Translations under genes and position numbers: made by a program | Notes under the pieces: generated by a model | Told to the model about the DNA's origin: nothing | Databases searched by the model: none | Seen by the model: only the letters and a program-made list of their open reading frames with translations | In this document: in pieces, positions 46,005-55,111 of the stretch | Layout: the number at the start of each line of letters is the position of its first letter | Numbering within the stretch: the stretch's first letter is position 1 | Source: Daejeonella lutea | Lineage (GTDB): Bacteria > Bacteroidota > Bacteroidia > Sphingobacteriales > Sphingobacteriaceae | Direction: 5' to 3' | DNA: 64,000 bases | Assembly: GCF_900168015.1 (NCBI RefSeq) | Contig: NZ_FUYR01000007.1 | Coordinates: forward strand, 23,424 to 87,423

Positions 46005-47150
46005 TCAATTTGAAACAACCGCAGAGCTCAAAATTGCTGTAAATGTGTTGATCACATAATCAATGTCCTTTTGTTCCATAGGCACATATAACGGTATTAT
46101 GATGCTTCTGTCAGAAGCGTCTTCTGATATGGGAAGCTCTAAACCGACGCATTCGTGCTTATAGGCGATTTCCCGGTGAACAGTCATTACTCCCCGACGG
46201 GTTGCAATCCCAGCTTCAAGCATTTGAGCCATTATTTCGTTCCGGCTTATTGCACATTGACTATTCAAATAGATACTGAAAGATTGATAATTTAAAAAGT
46301 CCCCCTCTGATTCAGACATCATACGAATACAGGGAATATCCTTAAATGCTTCTATATATTGATGAGCAATCTTTCTTCTTTCTTCTACTATCCAATCCAG
46401 CTTCTTCAATTGCTCAATTCCCACTGCCGCCTGAATATCTGTCATACGGTAATTGTATCCTACTTCAACATGGTCTTCAAAGATCAGTGACTTAGACTCA
46501 TGCCTTATCCGGTCATTCACTGACATCCCATGCTGCCTTAATAACTTCAACCTTTCACAGTAAGCAGGATTATTGGTTGTAATCATACCCCCATCTCCTG
46601 TTGATATTACTTTCCTGGGGTGAAATGAAAAGCACACCAGGTCTGAATGTGACCCTATTTTAGCCCCCTGGTATGACGAGCCGATCGCGCAGGCTGCGTC
46701 TTCAATTAAAATTAAATTATACTTTGACGCTAGTTCCTGAAAGGCCTCAATATCTGCCGGAATGCCAATCTGGTGTACAAGGAGTATTGCTTTTGTTTTT
46801 GGAGTAATTTTCTTTTCAGTGTCAGTAAGATCCAAATTATAATTGAATGGGTTAATTTCTGCAAAAACTGGAACCCCTCCTACATACTTGATCGAATTTG
46901 ATGTAGCAATATAGCTCATTGACGGGCAAATCACTTCATCCCCGGGACCAACTCCTGCAACTAACATTGACAAGTGCAGTCCGGTAGTACAGTTCGATAC
47001 AGCAACTGCGTACCTGGCTCCCGTGTATTCTGCAAACAATTGTTCAAATTCAGCTGTTTTGGGGCCCTGGGTGATCCACCCGGTTAATATGGTGTCGTGA
47101 GCGGCAGAAGCTTCGTCCGCTGTCATGTATGGTTTTGCTATAGGTATCAT
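46005..47150 (-). CDS. DegT-family aminotransferase paired with SDR
   Basis: 381 residues from ATG 47150, which overlaps the upstream stop (ATGA); an in-frame start at 47165 adds MGRKK only. PLP lysine is K180 in FSFHPRKVISTGDGGM, and LILIEDAACAIGSS and VGYNYRMTDIQAAVG are family blocks. The FHPRKV form differs from the GNK or PGK forms of the other aminotransferases here, so it belongs to a separate clade. Its partner SDR at 47147-48160 probably supplies a keto sugar, giving an amino sugar of unknown identity. Confidence 0.8.
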   Translation of the reverse strand: MIPIAKPYMTADEASAAHDTILTGWITQGPKTAEFEQLFAEYTGARYAVAVSNCTTGLHLSMLVAGVGPGDEVICPSMSYIATSNSIKYVGGVPVFAEINPFNYNLDLTDTEKKITPKTKAILLVHQIGIPADIEAFQELASKYNLILIEDAACAIGSSYQGAKIGSHSDLVCFSFHPRKVISTGDGGMITTNNPAYCERLKLLRQHGMSVNDRIRHESKSLIFEDHVEVGYNYRMTDIQAAVGIEQLKKLDWIVEERRKIAHQYIEAFKDIPCIRMMSESEGDFLNYQSFSIYLNSQCAISRNEIMAQMLEAGIATRRGVMTVHREIAYKHECVGLELPISEDASDRSIIIPLYVPMEQKDIDYVINTFTAILSSAVVSN

Positions 47151-48160
47151 TTTTTTTCTCCCCAATTCGTGATTTGGATTTCACTTAACATATTTTCACG
47201 TTCTTTCATTTTCTCCTCGTAGTAGATGATCGTTTGTCTTAACCCTTCTTCAAAAGTATACTTCGGTACAAAGCCCGTACTCGTAAGAAATTTTTCCGCT
47301 TTAACCCAAAGCCGGGGCACATCCGCAGGCCGGTCTTCCATGTGATGAATGCCAATATCTTCTTTTTGTGTAAGCCTGAGGAGGTTTTCCAGTAACTCCT
47401 TCATTGTGATCTCCACCCCGGTCCCAATATTCAATGTCTGCCCCGAAAGCTCAGCTCTAAGGTGGATAAGCGACGCCAATGCCGAGGCTGTGTCTTTAAC
47501 ATAGAAAAAATCCCTGGTGATCTCGCCATTACCGAATATTATCGGTTGCTGATTATTCAAGATCCGGACAATTGAGCGCGGGATAACTTCGCCTGCATCG
47601 CCTTCATAATGTGCACGAGGCCCATAATTATTAAAAATACGCAGGACGGTAGTCGAAAGTCCAAAACACTCCTGGTAAGCATTGGTGTAATGTTCCCCTG
47701 CGAGCTTACTTGCACCATATACAGTCAAAGGATTCGTTGGAGCTTCTTCAGTTATTGGGAACATCGAAGTTCTTCCATATATTTCAGAGGTTGATATATA
47801 AAAAAAATGCTCCACTTTGGCTTTTCTGCCTGCGCTCAGTACATTTAAAGTTCCCTCCGCATTTACCCGGTGATTTTCAAACGGACTATGTAAAGAATGC
47901 CTGACACCAAGACAGGCAAGATGAAAAATATATTTAACACCTGCCGACGCTTTTTCACAACTTGCCTGGTCCAGGATGTCCCCTTCAAAGAATTCAAACA
48001 ATGAATTTTTACTAGCATCCCTCAGGTTTTCTTCTGAACCATTGATAAGGTTATCAATAACCCTAACTCTGTAACCTAAACTCAGTAGTTTATCCGTTAA
48101 ATGTGAACCTATAAAGCCTGCGCCTCCTGTAACAAGTATTAAGTCGTTCTGTTTATCCAT
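47147..48160 (-). CDS. NAD-dependent epimerase/dehydratase (extended SDR)
   Basis: 337 residues. TGGAGFIGSHLTD is the NAD-binding loop and the active-site motif is STSEIYG...YGASKLAGE (Ser, Tyr-x3-Lys). It resembles UDP-glucose 4-epimerase/4,6-dehydratase relatives, with RIFNNYGP and GEITRDFFYVKDTASA typical of the sugar-binding half. A long charged C-terminal tail is unusual. Followed by an aminotransferase with four-base overlap, so production of a keto sugar for amination is a plausible role; simple epimerisation is possible. Begins 24 bases after the metallophosphoesterase stop. Confidence 0.78.
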   Translation of the reverse strand: MDKQNDLILVTGGAGFIGSHLTDKLLSLGYRVRVIDNLINGSEENLRDASKNSLFEFFEGDILDQASCEKASAGVKYIFHLACLGVRHSLHSPFENHRVNAEGTLNVLSAGRKAKVEHFFYISTSEIYGRTSMFPITEEAPTNPLTVYGASKLAGEHYTNAYQECFGLSTTVLRIFNNYGPRAHYEGDAGEVIPRSIVRILNNQQPIIFGNGEITRDFFYVKDTASALASLIHLRAELSGQTLNIGTGVEITMKELLENLLRLTQKEDIGIHHMEDRPADVPRLWVKAEKFLTSTGFVPKYTFEEGLRQTIIYYEEKMKERENMLSEIQITNWGEKK

Positions 48161-48184
48161 TTTTATATCTGTAAAAATACGTTT

Positions 48185-48901
48185 TTAAATTTCTAAAGCT
48201 CCGCCTGTAGATTTACCCAGCGAAGCAATTGCCCTTTTGTCCCAATTTATCTCGCGGAGGGTCGCCATAACTTTTTGATAATTATAATTTGTTCTTTTAA
48301 ATTCAAATTGCCTGGTTTCTGTATCCAAAATTCCCCATGCGGCGTCGGGGTTGCCATCCCTTGGCTGTCCGACCGAACCCGGATTGATTATTTTCCCTCC
48401 ATTTTTGATATTCCTGACAACAGGGTAATGGGTGTGTCCCAGTAGGAGCATAGTCCCTGGCTTTGGGAACCAGGGCCAGATGTTCATATCGTCCGGATAA
48501 TATCGGCCATTTTCGGGATCGGCAGGAGTTCCATGCGCTAACCGGCATACTGATCCATTTAATGTAACCGCACTCTCGAAAGGCAGAGTGCCGAGCCAAT
48601 CAATGGCCTCAGGTGATTTTTCTCGTAATTCCTTCTCATTGAGCTTTGCTGCGTACCAATACGATGGTACGGGATCGGGAGGACTTGACTGTATGACTAA
48701 CTGGTCGTGATTTCCCTTTATGCAAATAGCGTTTGGAAGATAGCTATGGAGCGCTTCATAAGTCTCATGGGCCCAGGGGTAGTATCCAAAGGTATCGCCT
48801 AAAATTATTAACTTATCAATTTCATGGAGTTCCAGCTCGCTGACAACAGCTTGCAAAGCATATACATTGGAGTGAATATCACTTAATATCCCCAATTTCA
48901 T
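48185..48901 (-). CDS. Calcineurin-like metallophosphoesterase (YfcE type)
   Basis: 238 residues. All metal-binding motifs are visible: D8/H10 in ILSDIHSN, D36 in LGDTFG, GNHD at 63-66, AHGTPAD and GHTHYP. The fold includes YfcE and MJ0936 phosphodiesterases and, more distantly, LpxH. Its presence inside a sugar operon is unusual. It might cleave an NDP-sugar, a cyclic phosphate or an undecaprenyl-linked intermediate. One-base overlap (TAATG) with the SDR upstream suggests coupled expression. Confidence 0.82.
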   Translation of the reverse strand: MKLGILSDIHSNVYALQAVVSELELHEIDKLIILGDTFGYYPWAHETYEALHSYLPNAICIKGNHDQLVIQSSPPDPVPSYWYAAKLNEKELREKSPEAIDWLGTLPFESAVTLNGSVCRLAHGTPADPENGRYYPDDMNIWPWFPKPGTMLLLGHTHYPVVRNIKNGGKIINPGSVGQPRDGNPDAAWGILDTETRQFEFKRTNYNYQKVMATLREINWDKRAIASLGKSTGGALEI

Positions 48902-49794
48902 TACGCCACCATTGATAAAAGCTTTTCCAATACAGTGGTCGACGTATACAAAGGCTTATATTGCAGATATTTACGGGCCTTCTCAATTAAAATATTCCAC
49001 CTGTCTGACTCATTAACATCTGCATTCTCATGGGTATAAAAGTTTCCAAACTTAAGACATATCAAGCGGGCAAGCTCATTCATCGATATAGTGTTGCCCG
49101 AAGCAATATTATAAACGCCGGAACTGGCTGACAACTCAACGCCGTTCGCAAATGCCTGCGCAATATCCTGCACAGCAACAAAATCCTGAGTCCTGTTACC
49201 CTGTCCAAAGACTTTCAGTGAGGCTCCTTCCCGCGATTGGATTATCCAGGATTTTACCACATTCATTGGCATCTGATCAAAATTAAAAGATATTGGACTG
49301 GAAATACGCATGATGTGATATTCCAGGCCGTTTTCCCCTGCAATTTCCTTTATGATATTCTCCCCATCATATTTTGATCTGGAGTATGGGGTCAGCGGAC
49401 AAACGGGCGACTCTTCTGTTATGGTATCCGGAAGCGGCTTCTGTATCAGGCTGAAGCTGCTGGTGAATATTACCTTCTTAACTCCGGATTCAACCGCCTT
49501 CTTAAGGATCGCTCTGGTAAAGTCAATATTTACGGTCTGAATTTCGTTTAGCTCGGACTGCGTCGACCCTTGTTTCAAACAGGCAGCATTGTGTATGAGG
49601 ACGTCTGTACCGCACAGATAATTACCGAAGTCAATTGCCTCTTCAAAATCCATTTGCAGCCACCTGACTCCTTTCATGCTGCCTTTCGGCGACCGCGAGG
49701 CAGCAGTAATCTCATGCCCTTCAGAGATCATTCTCTCCAGAATGGCGGAGCCTACAAGGCCGGTAGCACCAGTCATGAAAATTTTCCTGGACAC
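48901..49794 (-). CDS. NAD-dependent sugar epimerase/reductase (SDR)
   Basis: 297 residues. GTG start (49794) overlaps the TAG of the ATP-grasp gene by one base. MTGATGLVGSAIL is the NAD loop, and TSSFSLIQ with YSRSKYDGE gives the Ser and Tyr-x3-Lys active site. The size and the short C-terminus resemble dTDP-4-dehydrorhamnose reductase or 4-keto reductases rather than 4,6-dehydratases. An internal ATG seven codons in would remove the first strand, hence the GTG call. Substrate unknown; part of the ATP-grasp/phosphoesterase module. Confidence 0.8.
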   Translation of the reverse strand: MSRKIFMTGATGLVGSAILERMISEGHEITAASRSPKGSMKGVRWLQMDFEEAIDFGNYLCGTDVLIHNAACLKQGSTQSELNEIQTVNIDFTRAILKKAVESGVKKVIFTSSFSLIQKPLPDTITEESPVCPLTPYSRSKYDGENIIKEIAGENGLEYHIMRISSPISFNFDQMPMNVVKSWIIQSREGASLKVFGQGNRTQDFVAVQDIAQAFANGVELSASSGVYNIASGNTISMNELARLICLKFGNFYTHENADVNESDRWNILIEKARKYLQYKPLYTSTTVLEKLLSMVA

Positions 49795-50837
49795 TAGCGT
49801 ATCATTTTGTCAATAGGTACAATCACATGCTCAAATGCCCGAATTACAGCCACATCGTGCTGATAAGGGATCCTGCCGAACTTCTCATCAAACAGGTAGT
49901 TTCTCAGTAAAATATCCGGCTCATTAAAGCCCACATCAGCACGCATGGTACTTGTCCCTGAAAATCTTGCGTGGATCTCGAACACATAAATATCTTCACC
50001 ATCCATTCGCAGCTGAATATTTAATGGCCCGACACTCTTCAGCCGTACGGCAAGATTCTCGCAATACTCCTGTATGATTTTATGCTTGATGAAAAACCCC
50101 TGTGAGTAACCTGTTGAGACTTCATATGAGATTCCGTTTTGACGTTTTGAGTCAAGCAGCGAAAGTCCGATCAGCTTTCTCCGCATTACGATGCTGTCAA
50201 TGATATTACTGTTTTTATCAGACAATATACCCACGGTGTACTCGTCATCTCCCGTACCAATATATGGCTGAATACAGTAATTGGATTCTGAATTCAAGCG
50301 GGATAAAATGTTCTCAATCTCAGCTTTGCTAAATACGAAATGAAGGCCTTTTGATCCGCCGGTTCCAGTGGTGGGCTTGATGATAAATGGAAATGGATAA
50401 TGAGCTATAACTTCCTCCCATTCACTGATGGGGTAAGTTTTAATATAATTAAGCCCGAACTCCTGTAATTTCTGCACCATTTTGAACTTGTCCATCATCA
50501 GAGGCATCAGCGCATTACTATTGCAAATAACAGGGACAGGAATATCACTTTTGAACCTGGACAATACGCTTACCTCAGCTTCAGAACCTGGAATTACAGC
50601 ATCTATTTTAAATTTATCCAACACATGTTTGAGTTCAGGGATATAATCCGGCGAACTTGCCAGTGGAAGTAAAGTTGCCTGCGGTGTCTTATATAAGCCC
50701 CATGCGAAAGAATCCGCGTCGCTGCCAATAACATTCCACCTGTTTCTTACATCTTCCGTCGTTCTGGTCAGAGCATGTACTATGCCTGACCCCACACTCC
50801 GGCCGCCAACTGCTGTCACAAGAATATTCTTTTTCAT
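49794..50837 (-). CDS. ATP-grasp family ligase-like enzyme
   Basis: 347 residues. The N-terminal Rossmann-like domain opens ILVTAVGGRSVGSGIVHAL; the ATP-grasp domain has PFIIKPTTGTGGSKG (phosphate loop with lysine) and VFEIHARFSGTSTM, where Glu and nearby polar residues would bind Mg. This architecture (PylC/carbamoyl-phosphate-synthase-large-like) usually joins a carboxylate with an amine. In polysaccharide loci it could attach an amino acid to a sugar carboxyl or amine, an inference only. Gene spacing of one base to the NeuD-like gene. Confidence 0.78.
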   Translation of the reverse strand: MKKNILVTAVGGRSVGSGIVHALTRTTEDVRNRWNVIGSDADSFAWGLYKTPQATLLPLASSPDYIPELKHVLDKFKIDAVIPGSEAEVSVLSRFKSDIPVPVICNSNALMPLMMDKFKMVQKLQEFGLNYIKTYPISEWEEVIAHYPFPFIIKPTTGTGGSKGLHFVFSKAEIENILSRLNSESNYCIQPYIGTGDDEYTVGILSDKNSNIIDSIVMRRKLIGLSLLDSKRQNGISYEVSTGYSQGFFIKHKIIQEYCENLAVRLKSVGPLNIQLRMDGEDIYVFEIHARFSGTSTMRADVGFNEPDILLRNYLFDEKFGRIPYQHDVAVIRAFEHVIVPIDKMIR

Positions 50838-50838
50838 T

Positions 50839-51468
50839 TTAACTTATTATCTGCCGAGCAGGTACACCATAGTAGATACTTTGATTTTTGGTATCTTTTA
50901 AAACTAATGATCCAGCTCCAATTATACATTGGCTGCCTATCTTTATCGAGTCCTTAATTATAGCTCCAATTCCTACAAAACTGCTTGACCCGATCTCTAC
51001 CAAACCTGCTACGCTAACGCCGGGTGCAAGAAAGGAATTTTTACAAATCCTGGAATGGTGAGCAACGATTGTTCCTGTGTTAATTAATACATTGTCCTCG
51101 ACTATAACCCCCAAATCAAGTATCACACCTGGCAGAATAAATACCCCCTCACCAATGATACAGCTCGGATCAACATATGCTGACGGGTGCACGATGGTTG
51201 CAAACGGGATTATATCTTTAAACTTGTTATACAATGCCTCCCGGACATCAAAATGATTATACCCTACACCAACGATTATCAAGTCAAATCGTCCTTTCTG
51301 GAAGTCAGACAAAGCGTCATCGATCTTTCCCAGTATAGGAAGACTATCAGAATAAGAGGTTGATAAGTAATCATCGTAAAATCCAACTACTTCCAGAACT
51401 GCAATAGCGCTGGTGTGTTCAGCTATTAGCTTTCCAAGTTCTCCACCTCCCAAAACTGCTAGTTTCAT
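50839..51468 (-). CDS. NeuD/PglD-like acyltransferase
   Basis: 209 residues, paralogue of the PglD at 10364. KLAVLGGGELGKLIAEH is the N-terminal nucleotide-like binding domain; from about residue 95 hexapeptide repeats form a beta-helix (IIGEGVFILPGVIL, TGTIVAHHSRIC), with the His-His pair in the catalytic position. It likely acetylates a hydroxyl or amine of a nucleotide sugar or a nonulosonate, as NeuD does. It lies upstream of the ATP-grasp gene, which suggests a shared pathway. Gap of nine bases to the aminotransferase upstream. Confidence 0.82.
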   Translation of the reverse strand: MKLAVLGGGELGKLIAEHTSAIAVLEVVGFYDDYLSTSYSDSLPILGKIDDALSDFQKGRFDLIIVGVGYNHFDVREALYNKFKDIIPFATIVHPSAYVDPSCIIGEGVFILPGVILDLGVIVEDNVLINTGTIVAHHSRICKNSFLAPGVSVAGLVEIGSSSFVGIGAIIKDSIKIGSQCIIGAGSLVLKDTKNQSIYYGVPARQIIS

Positions 51469-51477
51469 CCTTTCGGC

Positions 51478-52575
51478 TTAAAATTCATTGACGGTTTTAA
51501 TGACAAGTGAGATCTGCTCATCAGAAAGCTCCGGGTACATTGGTAAAGAAACGCAATGATCTGCCAGGTATTCGGAATTTGGAAGATCACCCTTTTTATA
51601 ACCAAGATGCGAATACGCTTTCTGCAAATGGCACGGCACCGGATAATGAAAAGCTGCAGTAATATTATTATCCGCGAGGTGTTTGACAAGTCCATCCCGG
51701 TCGTCAACAGTAACAACAAAAATATGATGTACACCATCACTCCAGTCTTCCTGCTTCTGAAGTTTAATTTTGGGGTTTGTTATACCCTTATTGTACAAAA
51801 CCGCTATTTCGCGTCTGCGGTTATTCCAGGTATCCAGATACTTAAGTTTTACGGATAAGGATGCACCTTCCAGGCCACCCATTCTATAATTATATCCTAT
51901 TTCGTCATGATGATACCTATGGTGTGAGCCATGATTTCTCAGTGAATGAAGATGGTGTGTATATTCATCTGAATTCGTGGTAATGCCACCAGCTTCACCG
52001 CAGGCACCCAGGTTTTTACCGGGATAAAAGCTAAAACATGCCATATCACCAAATTTACCGACAACTGAATTCTTATATCTTGCACCCTGCGCCTGCGCAG
52101 CATCCTCGACAAAAACCAACTTATATTTTTCACAAATTGCTTTGACCCTGTCAACATCGAAGGGCTGTCCGTAAAGATGAACTCCAATTATTGCTTTCGT
52201 TTTAGGGCCGATTTTATCCTCTATCTTATTTATGTCGATTTGCCAGGTATCAGGATCACAATCCACAAATACAGGGGTAGCACCAGCGTGGGAGGGTCCC
52301 CAGGCAGTCGCAATAAAGGTGTTGCCGGGAATGATCACCTCGTCGCCCGGCCCTATTCCAAGGCTTAACATAGCCAGATGAAGAGCCGTGGTACCGTTGC
52401 TGACACCGATACTGTGTTTAACTCCCACATATTCTGCAAACTCGGTTTCAAATTGTTGCACAAAAGGACCGCCTGAAAATGCAGTTTTTTCGTAAACCTT
52501 TTGAAATGCGTCGAAAATTTCAGCTTTAATTTGCTCATGCTGCCCTTTCAAATCAAGGCATGGTATATTCTTCAT
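51478..52575 (-). CDS. UDP-sugar 3-aminotransferase, WbpE/WlbC type (set 1)
   Basis: 365-residue PLP aminotransferase. Lysine K187 lies in FSFYPGKNLGACGEAGG, the WbpE/WlbC hallmark, and VEDAAQAQGA precedes it. Overlaps the upstream acetyltransferase by ATGA. With the Gfo/Idh/MocA gene and WbpD-like gene directly upstream it forms a full 3-keto, 3-amino, 3-acetamido series. It is a separate paralogue of 24179-25288, not an identical duplicate. Confidence 0.87.
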   Translation of the reverse strand: MKNIPCLDLKGQHEQIKAEIFDAFQKVYEKTAFSGGPFVQQFETEFAEYVGVKHSIGVSNGTTALHLAMLSLGIGPGDEVIIPGNTFIATAWGPSHAGATPVFVDCDPDTWQIDINKIEDKIGPKTKAIIGVHLYGQPFDVDRVKAICEKYKLVFVEDAAQAQGARYKNSVVGKFGDMACFSFYPGKNLGACGEAGGITTNSDEYTHHLHSLRNHGSHHRYHHDEIGYNYRMGGLEGASLSVKLKYLDTWNNRRREIAVLYNKGITNPKIKLQKQEDWSDGVHHIFVVTVDDRDGLVKHLADNNITAAFHYPVPCHLQKAYSHLGYKKGDLPNSEYLADHCVSLPMYPELSDEQISLVIKTVNEF

Positions 52576-53072
52576 TCGTTAGTATTTAATTTCCTAATGA
52601 TCCGGGCAGGGTTTCCCGCTACAATTACATTGTCTGGTATATCCTTTAGCACAACTGAACCAGCACCAACAATCGAATTTTCACCAACTGTTATCCCGCA
52701 AAGAAGCGTCACACTGGAGCCAATAGAAGCACCTTTTTTTACGATCGTAGCTTCCATGTGCCAATCACTTTCTGTCTGAATGCTGCCATCGGGATTTGTA
52801 GCTCTTGGGAATTTATCGTTGATGAAAGTCACATTATGGCCTATAAAAACATTGTCTTCGATCTTAACCCCTTCGCAGATAAAACTGTGGCTTGAAATTT
52901 TACAGTTCCTTCCGATCTCTACACCTTTCTGGATTTCGACAAAGGCTCCTACTTTGGATCCAGCTCCTATGCTGCAGCCGTACGCATTAACAAAATCAAA
53001 GATTTTTACATCTTTTCCAACTTTTACGTTGTTCAGACTCTGCTTTTCAGTTTTAATAGTAATTGTTTCCAT
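52572..53072 (-). CDS. UDP-sugar 3-N-acetyltransferase, WbpD/WlbB type (set 1)
   Basis: 166 residues, left-handed beta-helix. FVNAYGCSIGAGSKVGAFVEIQK is here cited by its ends only: it begins at residue 27 and ends with VEIQK at 49. SHSFICEGVKIEDN and IGHNVTFINDKFPRA complete the WbpD/WlbB signature. One-base overlap with the oxidoreductase gene upstream. Expected to acetylate the 3-amino group of the uronic sugar. Confidence 0.89.
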   Translation of the reverse strand: METITIKTEKQSLNNVKVGKDVKIFDFVNAYGCSIGAGSKVGAFVEIQKGVEIGRNCKISSHSFICEGVKIEDNVFIGHNVTFINDKFPRATNPDGSIQTESDWHMEATIVKKGASIGSSVTLLCGITVGENSIVGAGSVVLKDIPDNVIVAGNPARIIRKLNTNE

Positions 53073-54076
53073 TACAATCTAACCTCCTTTCCGTTATTTT
53101 TTATTGAATTTTGAGAGGCCTCAAGGATTCTCACCACGTTAAGCCCCAGCAACGAGCTGGACAGGGGTTCTGTCTCGTTTTCAATGGAATTAATAAAGTC
53201 TTCAGCTACCTTGAATAATGCTTCAGTTCCGGCAATTTTCGGCAAATAAATATCCCCGACTCTATAATCCACCATTATGCTGTTCTTATCTTCATACGTG
53301 GTATGATTAAACCCGGTATCATATATTCTGACCTTTTCTGAAGGCTCAAGATCGTTATATACTATCATTTTTTCATTCCCCCCTATCAGTGTCGATCTTA
53401 CCTTTACCGGTGAAGTCCATGAACAATTGAAATGCGCGACAAAATCCCGCTCATAATTAACTGTCATGTACGCTATATTTTCAATCCCGTTCTTAGTATG
53501 CGAGATACCAGTTGCATTGACGCTCAACGGAGTATCTTTTACCAGATAAGTAAGTATAGAAATATCATGAGGCGCCAGATCCCAAAGGACATTTACATCA
53601 GGTTGGAAAAGTCCAAGGTTGATACGTGTTGAGTCAAAATATTGCACAGTACCGATTCCGCCATTTGCGATGATTTCATTGATTTTCTGAACCGCTCCTG
53701 TATACAAAAAAGTGTGATCAACCATTAAGGTCAATCCCTTTTTTGCGGCAAGGTCTATTAGAATACTGGCCTCCTCTACTGTTGACGTCATCGGCTTTTC
53801 CAGCAGCACGTGCTTTCCCTGCTCCAGGGCCTTGAGCGCCAGCGGGAAATGCGAGAAAACGGGTGTAGCAATAACTACTGCATCTATAGTTGAATCGTTT
53901 ATTAGGTCTCCAGCATCACTATAGTTACGAATTCCAGGGTACATCTTTGATATTTCAGCTTGTCGCTGTGTTTTTGACTCTGCAATGGCTGCAACTATAC
54001 ATTTTTTTTGCGCCAGAAAATTCCGCACTAAATTAGGGCCCCAATAACCAAAGCCGATAATGCCTACATTGATCAT
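53072..54076 (-). CDS. Gfo/Idh/MocA sugar 3-dehydrogenase-like oxidoreductase (set 1)
   Basis: 334 residues. NVGIIGFGYWGPNLVRN binds NAD, and LEKPMTSTVEEASIL is the EKP motif. It differs from the WlbA-like enzyme at 25756, being closer to a subgroup with GYWGPN motifs, so the two sets may act on different epimers. Positioned right after TviC (17-base gap), its substrate may be UDP-GalNAcA rather than UDP-GlcNAcA; either way it would yield a 3-keto sugar for the aminotransferase. The acyltransferase and aminotransferase genes follow. Confidence 0.85.
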   Translation of the reverse strand: MINVGIIGFGYWGPNLVRNFLAQKKCIVAAIAESKTQRQAEISKMYPGIRNYSDAGDLINDSTIDAVVIATPVFSHFPLALKALEQGKHVLLEKPMTSTVEEASILIDLAAKKGLTLMVDHTFLYTGAVQKINEIIANGGIGTVQYFDSTRINLGLFQPDVNVLWDLAPHDISILTYLVKDTPLSVNATGISHTKNGIENIAYMTVNYERDFVAHFNCSWTSPVKVRSTLIGGNEKMIVYNDLEPSEKVRIYDTGFNHTTYEDKNSIMVDYRVGDIYLPKIAGTEALFKVAEDFINSIENETEPLSSSLLGLNVVRILEASQNSIKNNGKEVRL

Positions 54077-54093
54077 ATATTATTTTTAAAGAA

Positions 54094-55104
54094 TTAGGAA
54101 AGAGTATTAGACTTAATGTACCAGTTGTAAACAATTTTTAAGCCTTCGCTGAAATTAAACCCCGGCAAATAGCCAAGCTCCTTTTGTATTTTCTCAATAC
54201 TGGCTTTCGAATGCTTTACATCTCCCGGCCGTTCATTTTTATAAATCGCCTGTATATTTTTTCCGCTAAGCTCTCTAAGTATTTCCAAAATGGAATTCAA
54301 ACTAACCTGATCACCACATGCTGTATTAAAAATTGTATGCTGGTTCTGTCCGTGGTGCAGAAGCGCTTTTATATTTGCTTGCACAGCATTTTCCACGAAC
54401 GTAAAATCCCTGCTCGTTTCGCCGTCGCCATTCACAATGGGTTGAGTGTTCTCAATGAACGCTTTACAAAAAATCGGAATTACCGCCGCGTATGGATTAT
54501 TAGGGTTCTGTTTGGGGCCGAAAATGTTGAAATATCTTAGACCGGTGGAATGCATTCCGTAAATACTGCTAAACACTTCCGCGTACATCTCATTCACCGC
54601 CTTCGTGACAGCATATGGCGACAATGGCTTCCCCTCCCTGCCCTCAACCTTTGGCAATTCTATGCTATCTCCATATGTAGAGGAGGAAGCGGCATAAACG
54701 AATTTAGCATTGGGAGCACAATCCTTAGCTGCAGCAAGCATGTTAAGAAAGCCTTTTATATTAACTTCATTAGTAGTTATTGGGTCTGTAATCGACCGGG
54801 GAACCGAACCTAAAGCCGCCTGATGGCTTATACAATCTATCCCTTCTACCGCTTTCCTGCATGTCTCCAGATCACGGATGTCGCCCAGTATAAATTCGAA
54901 ATTTGGCAGCGAGGTAAAATCTTTAATGTTATCAAAATAACCGTTAGAAAGATTGTCTAATACGCGAACCCTGCCCGCTTTGTATTTGAGCAAATACTCG
55001 ACGATATTGCTCCCTATAAATCCCGCACCTCCTGTGACAAGAAAGCTATGTTTGGAAATATCCTCCGTATGATACGGCGTTTTATATAATTCTGGGTTGT
55101 ACAT
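54094..55104 (-). CDS. tviC: UDP-GlcNAc(A) 4-epimerase, TviC/WbpP type
   Basis: 336 residues of extended SDR. TGGAGFIGSNIVE is the NAD loop; active site SSSTYGDS...YAVTKAVNE. GLRYFNIFGPKQNP and the long N-terminal extension before the first strand are shared with Vi-antigen TviC and WbpP. With TviB it can make UDP-GalNAcA from UDP-GlcNAc. Seven bases downstream of tviB. Without tests, epimerisation of UDP-GlcNAc before oxidation is equally possible. Confidence 0.88.
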   Translation of the reverse strand: MYNPELYKTPYHTEDISKHSFLVTGGAGFIGSNIVEYLLKYKAGRVRVLDNLSNGYFDNIKDFTSLPNFEFILGDIRDLETCRKAVEGIDCISHQAALGSVPRSITDPITTNEVNIKGFLNMLAAAKDCAPNAKFVYAASSSTYGDSIELPKVEGREGKPLSPYAVTKAVNEMYAEVFSSIYGMHSTGLRYFNIFGPKQNPNNPYAAVIPIFCKAFIENTQPIVNGDGETSRDFTFVENAVQANIKALLHHGQNQHTIFNTACGDQVSLNSILEILRELSGKNIQAIYKNERPGDVKHSKASIEKIQKELGYLPGFNFSEGLKIVYNWYIKSNTLS

Positions 55105-55111
55105 ATCTGCC

